DNA of 64,000 nt from an uncultured bacterium (GTDB lineage Bacteria; Verrucomicrobiota; Lentisphaeria; Victivallales; Victivallaceae). The stretch spans positions 37,193 to 101,192 of the forward strand of contig URVC01000007.1 of the NCBI GenBank assembly GCA_900551245.1, given 5' to 3'. Position numbers and translations under genes: made by a program. Positions within the stretch are counted from its first letter, which is position 1; each line of letters starts with the position of its first letter. Positions 16,388 to 25,677 of this stretch are shown piece after piece. The notes below the pieces were generated by a model. It worked only from the letters and a program-made list of their open reading frames with translations, searched no databases and was not told the DNA's origin.

Positions 16388-17069
16388 GGTTCCACCTTGC
16401 CATTTCATATTTGGTGCGGGCGAGCTGCTCCGCACGCTCCAGCAGTTCGGTCGGCGGAGTAAACAGGATCTGTTCCGCGCTAAAATAGTGTTTCAGCGCT
16501 TTCAATAACGCTTCTTCCAGCTTCTCCCAGCTGCCGCCGGCTGCCGAGAGCCGGATGCTCCCCTGGTGGAGAATGCCGTTCCGGGTACGCCGCTGGGCGG
16601 CTCCGGCGTATTTCGCTCCGTCATCGGCGACGACGTCGAACCGGCTCGGCGATGTGAAGCATTGCATGGTCCGGCGGTCGACGTGTGCAGACTCGTCCGC
16701 CTTCAGCCCGGCATGGGCTCCCAGTTCCTCCAGCATCGGCAGCATCGCTTCGTGGAAAATCCGGTAACTCTCCATGCGGTCGAGCAAAGTGATCGGGTGT
16801 CCGGCCGGAATCACCGCCGTGTAGGTCAGATCGACATCGTGAAAGACGTTGCCGCCGCCGGTCGGCCGGCGGACAATCGCATAATGCGCCTCCTGCTCCT
16901 CCGGATACACCTGCGAACAGCCGATTGAAAGCGCCGGGCGATCCCAGCGGTAGGTGCGCAGCAGCGGTGCACCGAACTGCGGGGCCGCCTCCAGCAGCAG
17001 CTCATCCACGCTCATGTTGAACCAGGGATCGTGGACGCCGTCGCGCCAGAGCAGCCATTGTTCCGTCAT
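16371..17069 (-). CDS. lipM: Octanoyltransferase LipM-like (lipoate-protein ligase fold)
   Basis: 232 residues with the BPL/LplA/LipB catalytic fold: RRPTGGGNVFHDVDLTY near 77-93 and KYAGAAQRRTRNGILHQGS near 148-166 with the acyl-binding Lys. The C-terminal accessory domain of true LplA ligases is absent. The segment CFTSPSRFDVV places a Cys where LipM enzymes have their acyl-thioester Cys. An octanoyl-ACP to GcvH/E2 transferase is therefore more likely than an ATP-dependent ligase. It is coupled by ATGA to the kinase gene upstream and overlaps rnc. Confidence 0.7.
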   Translation of the reverse strand: MTEQWLLWRDGVHDPWFNMSVDELLLEAAPQFGAPLLRTYRWDRPALSIGCSQVYPEEQEAHYAIVRRPTGGGNVFHDVDLTYTAVIPAGHPITLLDRMESYRIFHEAMLPMLEELGAHAGLKADESAHVDRRTMQCFTSPSRFDVVADDGAKYAGAAQRRTRNGILHQGSIRLSAAGGSWEKLEEALLKALKHYFSAEQILFTPPTELLERAEQLARTKYEMARWNRGAQS

Positions 17070-17938
17070 TTCCGCGCATCCTTTCTCTGGCGTCCGGCGA
17101 GGTAGGCGATTCGCGCGTCGAGCGAACTGCCGGCCAGATTCCAGCCGGAGAGCTCCTGGTATTTCCGGGTGAAATCGAACGTGATGGTGTTGACGTCCAG
17201 CGTGAGCGATTTGTCGAAGGCGCGGACGCAGCGCAGATAGGAGCTGACCACCCGGGCCAGCTCGCGGCGGCGGCGCGATTCGGGCAGCTCCTCCGCCCAC
17301 ACCTTGCAGCCGTCGAGATCGATCACACCCCAGTCGGAGTAGACGCCGATCGGACTTTTGCGGCAGAAGATGTTGCGCAAACTCAAATCGCCGTGTTCCA
17401 CCCCGGCTCCGTGCATTTTGACCAGCAGCGAGACGATGCCGGAGACAAACTGACGGTAGGGGTCGCCGGCGGCGAACTCCCCGGCGAGCTTGTCACAGAA
17501 AATCCGCAGAGGAGAAACTCCGCGGGTGACCAGATAGTCGCAGTACGGCAACCCCCACCGGTAGCTGCGGAGCGCGGCAATCACCTCCGGCGTGGGAATT
17601 TCAAACTCCCGGAGCCGGATCGCCCCCGCCAGCACCCGGTAAGGGCGCGGCATTTTGAACATGCGCCGGAACGCGTTGCCGAAACCGCGGTAGTTGTACC
17701 GCTTGACGAAGAGCTCGCCGACCATCGCGGCGCGGATTTTTTTCCGCGCCTTGAAGATCTTCGTCTCCTGCCCGTCCAGTTTCGCCAGCAGCTCATCCAG
17801 ATCGCCGCCCCGCTCCTGCCACTCCCGGAGCACCAGCCCGGAGAGGCCGTGCCCCCGGAACGGCAGGTAAGGGCCGCCGGTTTCCCGGCAGCGATCGAGG
17901 ATCCCCTGCATATCCGGTTCCATTGCAGAGTGCGGCAT
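17066..17938 (-). CDS. Lipopolysaccharide kinase (Kdo/WaaP)-family protein
   Basis: 290 residues. Protein-kinase-like fold of the WaaP/KdkA/InaA group: KKIRAAMVGELFVKRYN holds the ATP-binding Lys, and MHGAGVEHGDLSLRNIFC followed by VIDLDGC are the catalytic HxDL and metal-binding DxD equivalents. Relatives phosphorylate heptose or Kdo in LPS core on the cytoplasmic side. It begins 3 nt after leuB and shares ATGA with lipM. A heptosyltransferase at 30079 gives it a possible acceptor pathway. The exact substrate is not determined. Confidence 0.75.
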   Translation of the reverse strand: MPHSAMEPDMQGILDRCRETGGPYLPFRGHGLSGLVLREWQERGGDLDELLAKLDGQETKIFKARKKIRAAMVGELFVKRYNYRGFGNAFRRMFKMPRPYRVLAGAIRLREFEIPTPEVIAALRSYRWGLPYCDYLVTRGVSPLRIFCDKLAGEFAAGDPYRQFVSGIVSLLVKMHGAGVEHGDLSLRNIFCRKSPIGVYSDWGVIDLDGCKVWAEELPESRRRRELARVVSSYLRCVRAFDKSLTLDVNTITFDFTRKYQELSGWNLAGSSLDARIAYLAGRQRKDARK

Positions 17939-17941
17939 CGG

Positions 17942-19051
17942 TCAGAGGTTTTCCACCACCAGGTCGCCCACCTGCGAAGTGGAGTAGCCCATCTTGCCGG
18001 CGGCCATCGACTTGAGCTTGGTGCCGGTGACGTGGGCGATGCTCTTTTCAATGGCGGCGGCCGCCTCTTTTTCGCCGAGGAAGTCCAGCATCATCGCCGC
18101 GGCGCCGATGGCGGCCAGCGGGTTGATGACGCCGAGCCCGGTGTACTTCGGCGCAGATCCGCCGATCGGCTCGAACATGCTCACGCCGTTCGGGTTGAGG
18201 TTTCCGCCCGAAGAGACGCCCATGCCGCCGGAGGTCATCGCGGCGAGGTCGGTGATGATGTCGCCCATCAGGTTTTCCGTGACGATGACGTCGAACCACT
18301 CCGGATTCTTGACCATCCACATGGTGGTGGCGTCGACGTGGCAGTAGGCGGTCTTCACGGTCGGATAGTTCTTCGCCATCGCGTTGAAGGCGCGCTCCCA
18401 CAGGCCGCAGACGAAGGTCAGCACGTTGGTCTTGCCGACCAGCGTCAGCTGCGAGGTGTAGCCGGCCTTGCGGTCCTCTTCGGAGAGGCCGCGCCACGGA
18501 TTCTCTTTCGTGTGCCGCTTTGCCGCGAGTTCAAAGGCGAACTTGAGGCAGCGGTCCACCTGATTGCGGGTGTAGACCCAGTTCTGGCAGGCGACTTCGT
18601 CGGGGGTGTCGATCTGGACATTGCCGCCCATGCCGGTGTAGACGCCGCCGGTGTTTTCCCGCACGACCACATAGTCGATATCCTCCGGCTTCTTGTTGGC
18701 CAGCGGAGTCTCCACGCCCGGGTAGAGTTTGACCGGGCGGAGGTTGATGTACTGATCGAGGTCGAAGCGCAGCTTGAGCAGGATTCCCTTCTCCAGCACG
18801 CCGGGTTTCACTTTCGGGTGGCCGATGGCGCCGAGCAGTACGGCGTCGAATTTCGACAGCTGCTCCTTGGCGTCGGCGGGCAGGGTTTCCCCGGTGGCGA
18901 GGTAGTGCTCGCCACCCCAGTTGAAATATTTCTTGTCGGTGGTAAACCCGAACTTCTTGCCGGCGGCGTCGAGAACCTTGACCGCTTCGGCGATGACTTC
19001 CGGCCCGGTACCGTCGCCGGGCAGCACAGCGATTTTGTAATTTTTCGACAT
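17942..19051 (-). CDS. leuB: 3-Isopropylmalate dehydrogenase
   Basis: 369 residues. LeuB oxidises and decarboxylates 3-isopropylmalate with NAD in leucine synthesis. The start is MSKNYKIAVLPGDGTGPEV. The substrate-binding Arg residues (LRFDLDQYINLRPVKLYPG), the YVVVRENTGGVYTG block, and MGDIITDLAAMTSGGMG all fit. AGGAGTT precedes the ATG at 19051. leuA, leuC and leuD are not in the window. It leads the six-gene overlapped run down to the pfkB-like gene. Confidence 0.92.
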   Translation of the reverse strand: MSKNYKIAVLPGDGTGPEVIAEAVKVLDAAGKKFGFTTDKKYFNWGGEHYLATGETLPADAKEQLSKFDAVLLGAIGHPKVKPGVLEKGILLKLRFDLDQYINLRPVKLYPGVETPLANKKPEDIDYVVVRENTGGVYTGMGGNVQIDTPDEVACQNWVYTRNQVDRCLKFAFELAAKRHTKENPWRGLSEEDRKAGYTSQLTLVGKTNVLTFVCGLWERAFNAMAKNYPTVKTAYCHVDATTMWMVKNPEWFDVIVTENLMGDIITDLAAMTSGGMGVSSGGNLNPNGVSMFEPIGGSAPKYTGLGVINPLAAIGAAAMMLDFLGEKEAAAAIEKSIAHVTGTKLKSMAAGKMGYSTSQVGDLVVENL

Positions 19052-19090
19052 GATAACTCCTGTTCCATGGATACAGATCAACGATCCCAT

Positions 19091-19119
19091 AATCTACCAC
19101 GGGGACGGCTCTTTTTCAA
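19091..19119 (-). promoter_or_regulatory. Promoter of leuB and the downstream run
   Basis: -35 TTGAAA (19114-19119), 17-nt spacer, -10 TAGATT (19091-19096), giving a leader of about 33 nt. It sits between the argG terminator and leuB. Confidence 0.5.
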
Positions 19120-19170
19120 TCGGCCGGGCCCGGAGAAGCGGGATTTTCCGAAATTTTTCCCGTTCTCAAG

Positions 19171-19209
19171 AAAAAAGCGGCGCCGTTCCCTGCCGGGATG
19201 GCGCCGCTC
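19171..19209 (-). terminator. Intrinsic terminator of argG
   Basis: On the minus strand a 9-bp stem AGCGGCGCC / GGCGCCGCT with a 15-nt loop is followed by a T run, starting 16 nt past the argG stop. It isolates argG from leuB. Confidence 0.9.
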
Positions 19210-19225
19210 TGTCGAACCGGCCGGA

Positions 19226-20422
19226 TCAGTAACGACGCTGCTTGCTGTTGGCCAGCACTCGGAGCCGGAGGGCGTTGAGCCGGATGAAGCCTTCCGCATC
19301 CTTGTGGTTGTAGGCGCGGTTGTCTTCGAAGCTGGCGATGTGGTCGTCGTAGAGGCTGTATTCCGAACGCCGTCCGGTGACATGGCAGGCCCCCTTGAAG
19401 AGCTTGACCCGCACGTCGCCGGTGACGAAGCGCTGGCTTTCGGTGATCGCCGCCTGGAGCATTTCGCGCTCCGGCGCATACCAGAAGCCGTTGTAGATCA
19501 TGTCGGCGTAACGCGGAATGAAGCTGTCGCGCAGGTGCATGACTTCGCGGTCCATGGTGATCTCCTCCAACCCGCGGTGGGCGATATTGAGGATGGTGCC
19601 TCCGGGGGTCTCGTAGACGCCGCGGGACTTCATGCCCACGAAACGGTTCTCGACGATGTCGACCCGGCCGACCGCGTGGTTCTTGCCGAGCGCATTGAGT
19701 TTGCGCATCAGGGAGGCCGGCGACAGCTCCTCGCCGTTGACCTTCTTCGGAATGCCCTTTTCAAAGCTGATGATCACATCTTCGGGTTCATTGGCCGCCT
19801 GCGACAGCGGACGGGTCATCACGGCGATGTCTTCCGGAAACTCATTCCAGGGATCTTCGAGAATGCCGCCTTCGAAGCTGATGTGCAGCAAATTGCGGTC
19901 CATGCTGTAGGGTTTTTCCGCGGTGGAGGTGACCGGAATGCCGTTCTTCTTGGCATAGGCGATGAGGTCCATCCGGCCGGCGAAATCCCATTCACGCCAC
20001 GGGGCGATGATCTTGATGTTGGGCTCCATCGCGTAGGCGGTGAGCTCGAACCGGACCTGGTCGTTGCCCTTGCCGGTGGCTCCGTGGCAGATCGCGTCGG
20101 CGCCTTCGGCGCGGGCGATTTCGATCAGCCGCTTGCCGATCAGCGGGCGGGCGATCGAGGTGCCGAGCAGGTAGTTCCCCTCGTAGATGGCGTTGGCCTG
20201 CATCATCGGGAAGATGAAGTCGCGGGCGAACTCTTCGGTGAGATCCTCAACGTAGCACTTGGAGGCGCCGGTGCGGATCGCCTTCTCTTCGACGCCGTTG
20301 AGTTCCTCCTCCTGGCCGACGTCGGCGCAGAAGCCGATCACTTCGGCATTGTACTTCTCCTTGACCCACTTGACGATCACGGAGGTGTCCAGACCGCCCG
20401 AGTAAGCGACGACTACTTTCAT
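19226..20422 (-). CDS. argG: Argininosuccinate synthase
   Basis: 398 residues, normal length. ArgG joins citrulline and aspartate using ATP in arginine synthesis. The ATP-pyrophosphatase loop AYSGGLDTSVIVKW opens the protein; GNYLLGTSIARPLIG and GATGKGNDQVRFE are standard substrate-binding blocks. A good AAAGGAG site precedes the ATG. It is a single-gene unit with a strong terminator. argH is not in the window. Confidence 0.97.
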   Translation of the reverse strand: MKVVVAYSGGLDTSVIVKWVKEKYNAEVIGFCADVGQEEELNGVEEKAIRTGASKCYVEDLTEEFARDFIFPMMQANAIYEGNYLLGTSIARPLIGKRLIEIARAEGADAICHGATGKGNDQVRFELTAYAMEPNIKIIAPWREWDFAGRMDLIAYAKKNGIPVTSTAEKPYSMDRNLLHISFEGGILEDPWNEFPEDIAVMTRPLSQAANEPEDVIISFEKGIPKKVNGEELSPASLMRKLNALGKNHAVGRVDIVENRFVGMKSRGVYETPGGTILNIAHRGLEEITMDREVMHLRDSFIPRYADMIYNGFWYAPEREMLQAAITESQRFVTGDVRVKLFKGACHVTGRRSEYSLYDDHIASFEDNRAYNHKDAEGFIRLNALRLRVLANSKQRRY

Positions 20423-20644
20423 TTACTGCACTCCTTTGTTGGTGAGAAAACTGGCGCGAACCGGAAGCCGGCCGCATGAATTTTCGACAATGTTTGCGAA
20501 ACTTTCGAATTTGCCACTTTTAAAAAAACAGATGTATGTTTATATTAAGATAGCCCGATTTTGATTTTTAACAACTGTTTTCCGCAAAAAACCGTATATT
20601 TTGCTGAGGGAAACCGTTTGCGAACGCAGGGGATTTCTGCATTT

Positions 20645-21478
20645 ATGGCGGAAGAGTTTTTTCAACAGCTGATCGATTGCATGAAACGGGAGGCAAAACG
20701 CCATCCCGGCCACCTGGTGACGGAGGAGACGCTCCGCGCCTTCATGGCGGAGGGGAACGGCGCCTCCGCCATGAACGAGGGGAGGAAGGCGGACGCACCG
20801 CTGCCGCCGAAGCCGGTTCGTTCCGAAGCGGTTCCAAGAGAATCCCGGCCGGTAATCCCTCCGTCGGTTCCACCGGCTCCGGAGTGCGCTTCCACTGCCG
20901 GAAAGCAGCCGGAAACGCTCGAGGAACTGCGAGAAATCGTCCTGCAATGTCAAAAGTGCCCTCTGGCGCCCACCCGGCATACGGTGGTGTTCGGGGAGGG
21001 GAATCCTCACGCCCGGCTGATGTTCGTCGGCGAGGGGCCGGGGGAACAGGAGGATCTGCAGGGGCGTCCCTTCGTCGGTCCCGCGGGGCAGTTGCTGGAC
21101 CGGATGATCCTCGCGATGCAGTTCACCCGCGAGGAGGTCTACATCGCCAATGTGGTGAAGTGCCGTCCGCCGCACAACCGCAATCCGGAACCGGAGGAGG
21201 CGGATGCCTGCCGCGGGTATCTCGCGCGGCAGATTGAGCTGATTCAGCCGGAAGTGATCGTGGTGCTCGGTGCGGTGGCCGCCCGTTTCCTGCTTCAGCG
21301 GCGGGAGGGGATCACCCGGTTGCGCGGCCACTGGCTCGGGTATAACGGCATCCCGGTGATGCCGACCTTCCACCCCTCCTATCTGCTGCGGGATCCCTCC
21401 GGAAAACGGCTGGCCTGGAGCGATCTGCAGCAGGTGATGAAGGTGTTCGGCAAAGTCTACCGCCCGGCATCACGCTGA
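20645..21478 (+). CDS. Uracil-DNA glycosylase, family 4 (Fe-S)
   Basis: 277 residues. Removes uracil from DNA in base-excision repair. The catalytic block GEGPGEQEDLQGRPFVGPAG is followed by the four cluster Cys residues, at about 102, 105, 173 and 189, and by the late HPSYLLR motif. Residues 1-85 are a Pro-rich, poorly ordered extension beyond the usual roughly 190-residue core. The ATG at 20645 follows CAGGGGA. Its last 22 bp overlap a convergent DUF2079 gene. Confidence 0.92.
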   Translation: MAEEFFQQLIDCMKREAKRHPGHLVTEETLRAFMAEGNGASAMNEGRKADAPLPPKPVRSEAVPRESRPVIPPSVPPAPECASTAGKQPETLEELREIVLQCQKCPLAPTRHTVVFGEGNPHARLMFVGEGPGEQEDLQGRPFVGPAGQLLDRMILAMQFTREEVYIANVVKCRPPHNRNPEPEEADACRGYLARQIELIQPEVIVVLGAVAARFLLQRREGITRLRGHWLGYNGIPVMPTFHPSYLLRDPSGKRLAWSDLQQVMKVFGKVYRPASR

Positions 21479-23697
21479 GCGGCGGCTGAAAATGGACGTC
21501 GTTTCGCTTCTGCGCGGATTGTTTCCGGCGGAGCCCCCGCTGCGGGCAGGGGCAGAAAGAATACTGTGCCGGCTGGTTGCGTATAGGCGGGGAAGAGCCC
21601 GTAGGCAAAGGGGAATACATACCGCTTTCGTCTTCCGCCATGCAGAATTTCAATGATTAAATCCACATCATAGAGGATGGACTTCCGGAGACGGGCTGCC
21701 AGTTGTATAGCTCCTCCCCGGCTGGTTAGCAGGCGAAAGTCGAAGTCCGTCCCGTCTCCTGCGCCGTCTGTCAGCGGAATGCCGCAGCGGGCAAACTCCT
21801 CAGCGGACATTCTTTGAAGAAAAGGCGGGCGCGGTATCGGCTCCGGATGCGGCATGTATTGAAACGCAACGAGCTGACTTCCGTGCCAGTTCGCCCATCC
21901 GAGCGGGATTGCGTGAATTGCTGCCAGTTCCGACCGTACCCTTTCCAATGTCTCCTGACTGGCGGAAGAATCGTGCAGATCGAGCAGAATGAGGTCGCCG
22001 GGACACAGAGACGTACTGAGCGCCGCCGTCGGATGTGTGAAGAGAAAGTGCGGCCTCAGTCGCTGGGTGGCGACGACACGCCCCTCTTCCGGGAGCCGGG
22101 CGCGAAGATGTTGAAGCACACTGTCGCCTGTCGGAAGATGGCGAATCCTCTGCCACGGATAACAACCGGCCAGACGGAAGAGCAGGAGCGCGGTCAAACT
22201 GAGAGACATCAGTACTCCGGTTATGCGTGTCGGATGGCGACTGACCGGGAGCCCTGCTTCGAACAGTTTCAGCAGCCGGCAGGGTTTGCCGCGCCGGAGC
22301 CAGGCGGTATTGAAGATGGCGACTGCCAGCAGAAGGGTGGTAATTTCCACGCCATACTGCATGACGATGTTTTTGAGCTCCGGAGACTCCTGGAGACAGA
22401 CACCCGCCAGCAGCGGCAGGGCCGCCACTGCCAGTTTCGGCCGGATCAGCACCGGCAGCCAGAGCGGCAGCAGCAGTTCCGCGGCAAATGCAAAATTCTG
22501 CCATTGCAATACGGTTCCCCAGAAGGCTGCCGGCCGCAGGAACGGTGAACACAGCACCTCCAGAGGAGTGGAGCCCAGCCGGCCGTAGTGGAACATCTGC
22601 GCATAGTTCGCCTGTGTGAACAGTCGCGGCATGACCAGACTGGAAAGACTCCAGAATAGAAGAAGGCTGGCTGAAAACAGCACAATTCCGTGCCGCCAGC
22701 GCCGTTCGAACATCAGATAGAGCGCATAGCCCGCCCAGAAAATGGTGACTGTCTCCTGAATCAACAGAGAAAAGAGGAACAGAACCCACATCCCGGAACG
22801 GCATCCGGCCGCCCGGCACAGAAAGAACCCCAGCAGCACCGGAATGAGAAAATTGATCGGGTGAAATCCGTAGAACAGGGCCAGCGGCTGATTACTCAGC
22901 ACCGGATTCAAAAACGCAATTCCACCCCACAGAAGCGCGGCCGTCACCGGAAGGCGAAGCCGGCGTGCCAGCGCATAACAGAGGGGCACTGCACTGTAGA
23001 TGACCAGTGCATTGATCAGAAATAGTGTCCGCGGAGATGGACAAAGCCAGAGGGCGGAGGCCATGACCACGTTGACGGCCGGATTCCAATGGCCGGCGGT
23101 TCCCAGCCAGTTGGCCGGGGAGGTTTCGTTGGAAAACGCGAGTTTCAAGTAATTTTCGGCATACTCTCCCCAATCGTTGTAATAGAGAAACATGGCGCGG
23201 TACGCCCGCTCCTGCAGGAAGAAGCCCCACGCCGCAGCTCCCAGAAAAAGAAGGCTGATCAGCAGACGCCCCGTGCGGGAGGAAAGATGGAAATTCCGGA
23301 ATTGATCCGCCAGGAGAAAACCGACGCGATAGAAAGCGATCCCGACAGGAATCGCCAGCAGTATCAACGTGAGATAGGAGTTCGGCGCGACGAGAAGAAG
23401 CAGCGGCGGAATCAGCAGGGGAAACAGCGCCCGGTTGATCTGTTGCAACGCAGCGGCAAAATTTCCGGCAATCCAGGCGCAGAATACAGGGAGCAGTGCG
23501 CCGCCGAGAAGAAGACCGCCCTCCAGAAGTGGATTGGCTGGTTTGAGGCCGGTCAGCTGATGGTGGATCAGATCAAGTGGAAGAACCTGCCGCAGAAACC
23601 AGTTGACGGAAAAAGCCGCCGCTGCTCCGATCAAAAGAGCGAGCGGCAGTTCCAGATGCCGCCGGTGAGTGGCGGAAAATCGCAACAATAGATCCAT
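21457..23697 (-). CDS. DUF2079-family polytopic membrane protein (copy 1)
   Basis: 746 residues from the ATG at 23697, which has CGGAG upstream; ATG 23721 is the alternative. About 11-12 membrane helices occupy residues 1-500, including NDWGEYAENYLKLAF, NPVLSNQPLALFYGFHPINF and LLIQETVTIFWAGYALYL. A soluble C-terminal region follows (about 520-746). The family resembles GT-C glycosyltransferases but has no proven function. It is a clear paralogue of the gene at 25625-27820, sharing the helix motifs and C-terminal domain plan. It overlaps the uracil-DNA glycosylase gene by 22 bp at its 3' end. Confidence 0.75.
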   Translation of the reverse strand: MDLLLRFSATHRRHLELPLALLIGAAAAFSVNWFLRQVLPLDLIHHQLTGLKPANPLLEGGLLLGGALLPVFCAWIAGNFAAALQQINRALFPLLIPPLLLLVAPNSYLTLILLAIPVGIAFYRVGFLLADQFRNFHLSSRTGRLLISLLFLGAAAWGFFLQERAYRAMFLYYNDWGEYAENYLKLAFSNETSPANWLGTAGHWNPAVNVVMASALWLCPSPRTLFLINALVIYSAVPLCYALARRLRLPVTAALLWGGIAFLNPVLSNQPLALFYGFHPINFLIPVLLGFFLCRAAGCRSGMWVLFLFSLLIQETVTIFWAGYALYLMFERRWRHGIVLFSASLLLFWSLSSLVMPRLFTQANYAQMFHYGRLGSTPLEVLCSPFLRPAAFWGTVLQWQNFAFAAELLLPLWLPVLIRPKLAVAALPLLAGVCLQESPELKNIVMQYGVEITTLLLAVAIFNTAWLRRGKPCRLLKLFEAGLPVSRHPTRITGVLMSLSLTALLLFRLAGCYPWQRIRHLPTGDSVLQHLRARLPEEGRVVATQRLRPHFLFTHPTAALSTSLCPGDLILLDLHDSSASQETLERVRSELAAIHAIPLGWANWHGSQLVAFQYMPHPEPIPRPPFLQRMSAEEFARCGIPLTDGAGDGTDFDFRLLTSRGGAIQLAARLRKSILYDVDLIIEILHGGRRKRYVFPFAYGLFPAYTQPAGTVFFLPLPAAGAPPETIRAEAKRRPFSAAAQRDAGR

Positions 23698-23847
23698 GGC
23701 TGAACTCCGAGCTTGTTTCATTTAAAATATCCCGCCAAAAGATCGATTGCAAGCGACGGGAAATTTTTCATTTCTGAACTCATGCCGGGAACTTGAAAAA
23801 ATTGAAAATTGCAGCATATTGAAAAGAATAAAACAGGAGAAGAAGAT

Positions 23848-24360
23848 ATGTTGAATTTGAATGGAATTTCCATCCGGCCCGCGGCAGATTCCGAACTGAC
23901 GCTCATCAAGGAACTCGCCCGCCGGATCTGGCCGGAAACTTACGGGAAAATTCTCACTCCGGCTCAGATCGATTACATGATCGAAATGATGTACGCTCTT
24001 CCAGTGCTTCAGCGGGAGCGCGGGGAGGGAATCTCCTTCGACCTCATCTGCGACGGAGACCGCCCGGTCGGATTTCTCTCCTACGGCCCCTATCGGAAGG
24101 AGCCGCCCACGATGAAACTTCACAAGCTCTATCTGGACTTCTCTTACCATGGGCGCGGCATCGGGTCTAACGCGTTGCAATATGCAATTGACGTCGCCCG
24201 GAAACAGGGGTATCGTTTCCTGCGGCTCAATGTCAACAAGGAGAATGAAAACGCGCTCCGCGCCTACCGGCGCAACGGATTCCAGCAGGTCGAAGCGGTC
24301 AAGATCGACATCGGCGGCGGCTTCTTCATGGATGATTTCGTCATGGAGATCGCTCTGTAA
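23848..24360 (+). CDS. GNAT-family N-acetyltransferase
   Basis: 170 residues. Single acetyltransferase domain: substrate half SIRPAADSELTLIKELARRIW, then the acetyl-CoA loop LYLDFSYHGRGIGSNALQYAI and the C-terminal NENALRAYRRNGFQ. It probably acetylates an amino group of a small molecule or protein in the cytoplasm; the substrate is unknown. AGGAGA precedes the ATG. It is alone between the two DUF2079 paralogues and upstream of the HtrA gene, with which it shares orientation. Confidence 0.85.
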   Translation: MLNLNGISIRPAADSELTLIKELARRIWPETYGKILTPAQIDYMIEMMYALPVLQRERGEGISFDLICDGDRPVGFLSYGPYRKEPPTMKLHKLYLDFSYHGRGIGSNALQYAIDVARKQGYRFLRLNVNKENENALRAYRRNGFQQVEAVKIDIGGGFFMDDFVMEIAL

Positions 24361-24399
24361 AAAGATTGTAAAAAATAGCGATAAAATCAGGAACTATTA

Positions 24400-24427
24400 T
24401 TGATATTTGGAAGAATCATCTTATATT
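24400..24427 (+). promoter_or_regulatory. Promoter of the HtrA-like protease gene
   Basis: -35 TTGATA (24400-24405), 16-nt spacer, -10 TATATT (24422-24427), about 32 nt of leader, and GAGGAG before the ATG at 24466. Confidence 0.55.
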
Positions 24428-24465
24428 GAATTCGAATTTTCCACCCCGAACTGTGAGGAGATCGA

Positions 24466-25677
24466 ATGAACAATATCAAGATGATTTTTCTGCTCACCGC
24501 TTCCGCGCTGGCTGGGGCGGTGATTGCTTTGATGCTTTTTTTCTGTTTCGTCGGACCGCGTCCGCAGGAGGCGCCGGTTGAACCCGGGGGGCATACGACA
24601 TTGCCCGGTTCCGCGATGGTTCCGGAGCCGGTGGTGGTCCCTCCGGGAAGTGCGACCGGGTTGCAGCGGGAATTCGCCACGGCGATCAACAATTCGATGC
24701 CAGCGGTGGTGCTGATTACCGCGCAGAAGCGGATCGGCGTCGTCAGCCCGTACTCCAACCTCTTCGACTATCGCCGCCGGAAGATCGACTATCTCGATGT
24801 GCCGTCGGGGCAGGGGTCCGGTTTTTTCATCCGGGAAGACGGCTACATTCTGACCAACTTCCACGTGGTGCGCGATCAGGATTCTTTCTGGATCACGACG
24901 CATGACGGGCGGGAATTCCCGGCGCAGGTGGTGGGGATCGATCCTCCGACTGACCTCGCGCTGCTGAAGATCGATTCCAAAGAGAAATTTCCGGTGCTCC
25001 GTTTCGCCGATGCGGAAAAGGTGCAGATCGGCCACTGGGCGATCGCCATCGGCGCCCCCTTCTGCCTCAGCCGGACCGTTACCGTCGGAATCGTTTCGAA
25101 CAAGAAGCGCAGCGGCGTCGGTGTCAACCTCTATGAGAGCTACGTCCAGACCGATGCTTCGATCAACCCGGGCAACTCCGGCGGTCCTCTCCTGAACATT
25201 CAGGGGGAGGTGATCGGGGTAAACGACTTCATTCTGTCGCCCTCCGGCGGCAACATCGGTCTGAGTTTCGCCATCTCCTCGGATATTGCGGAACAGGTGT
25301 CGCAGGAGTTGATCCGCAACGGCCGGGTGGAGCGCCCGTGGCTGGGGGTGATTCTGCAGGAGATCGACCGCAAGGAGCGCCGCAAGGCCGGTCTGGAATA
25401 CGGTGTGCTGATCGCGCAACTCTACCGGAATTCGCCGGCGGCGGAAGCGTTGCGGCCGGGTGATGTCGTGCTCAAAGCAAACAATATCCCCATCCATACG
25501 CCGCATGATCTGCAGGGGGTGGTGTTCGCCGCGGCCTCTGATTCGACGATCAAAATGCAGATCTGGCGTTCCGGCCGGACGATGGATGTTGAAGTGAAGG
25601 TGCGCAAATCTCCGCGCTCCTGGTTCAATCGCGACTGGAACTCCCAATCCGGAGCTCTGCCGGTCCGGCAGCTTTGA
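24466..25677 (+). CDS. HtrA/DegP-like periplasmic serine protease, one PDZ domain
   Basis: 403 residues. An N-terminal membrane anchor (about 6-29) is followed by a trypsin-fold S1C protease with the triad His133 (NFHVV), Asp163 (TDLALL) and Ser238 (GNSGGP). One PDZ domain sits at about 290-385 (RPWLGVILQ.. to ..MDVEVKVRKS). One PDZ plus an anchor resembles DegS or anchored HtrA rather than DegP with two. It degrades misfolded exported protein or triggers envelope-stress signalling. Its last 53 bp overlap the convergent second DUF2079 gene. Confidence 0.92.
   Translation: MNNIKMIFLLTASALAGAVIALMLFFCFVGPRPQEAPVEPGGHTTLPGSAMVPEPVVVPPGSATGLQREFATAINNSMPAVVLITAQKRIGVVSPYSNLFDYRRRKIDYLDVPSGQGSGFFIREDGYILTNFHVVRDQDSFWITTHDGREFPAQVVGIDPPTDLALLKIDSKEKFPVLRFADAEKVQIGHWAIAIGAPFCLSRTVTVGIVSNKKRSGVGVNLYESYVQTDASINPGNSGGPLLNIQGEVIGVNDFILSPSGGNIGLSFAISSDIAEQVSQELIRNGRVERPWLGVILQEIDRKERRKAGLEYGVLIAQLYRNSPAAEALRPGDVVLKANNIPIHTPHDLQGVVFAAASDSTIKMQIWRSGRTMDVEVKVRKSPRSWFNRDWNSQSGALPVRQL

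Noticed and set aside
17393..20479. A 1028-codon open frame on the plus strand
   Set aside because: It is antisense to the WaaP-like kinase, leuB and argG, all of which have intact family motifs, and it runs straight through the argG terminator.
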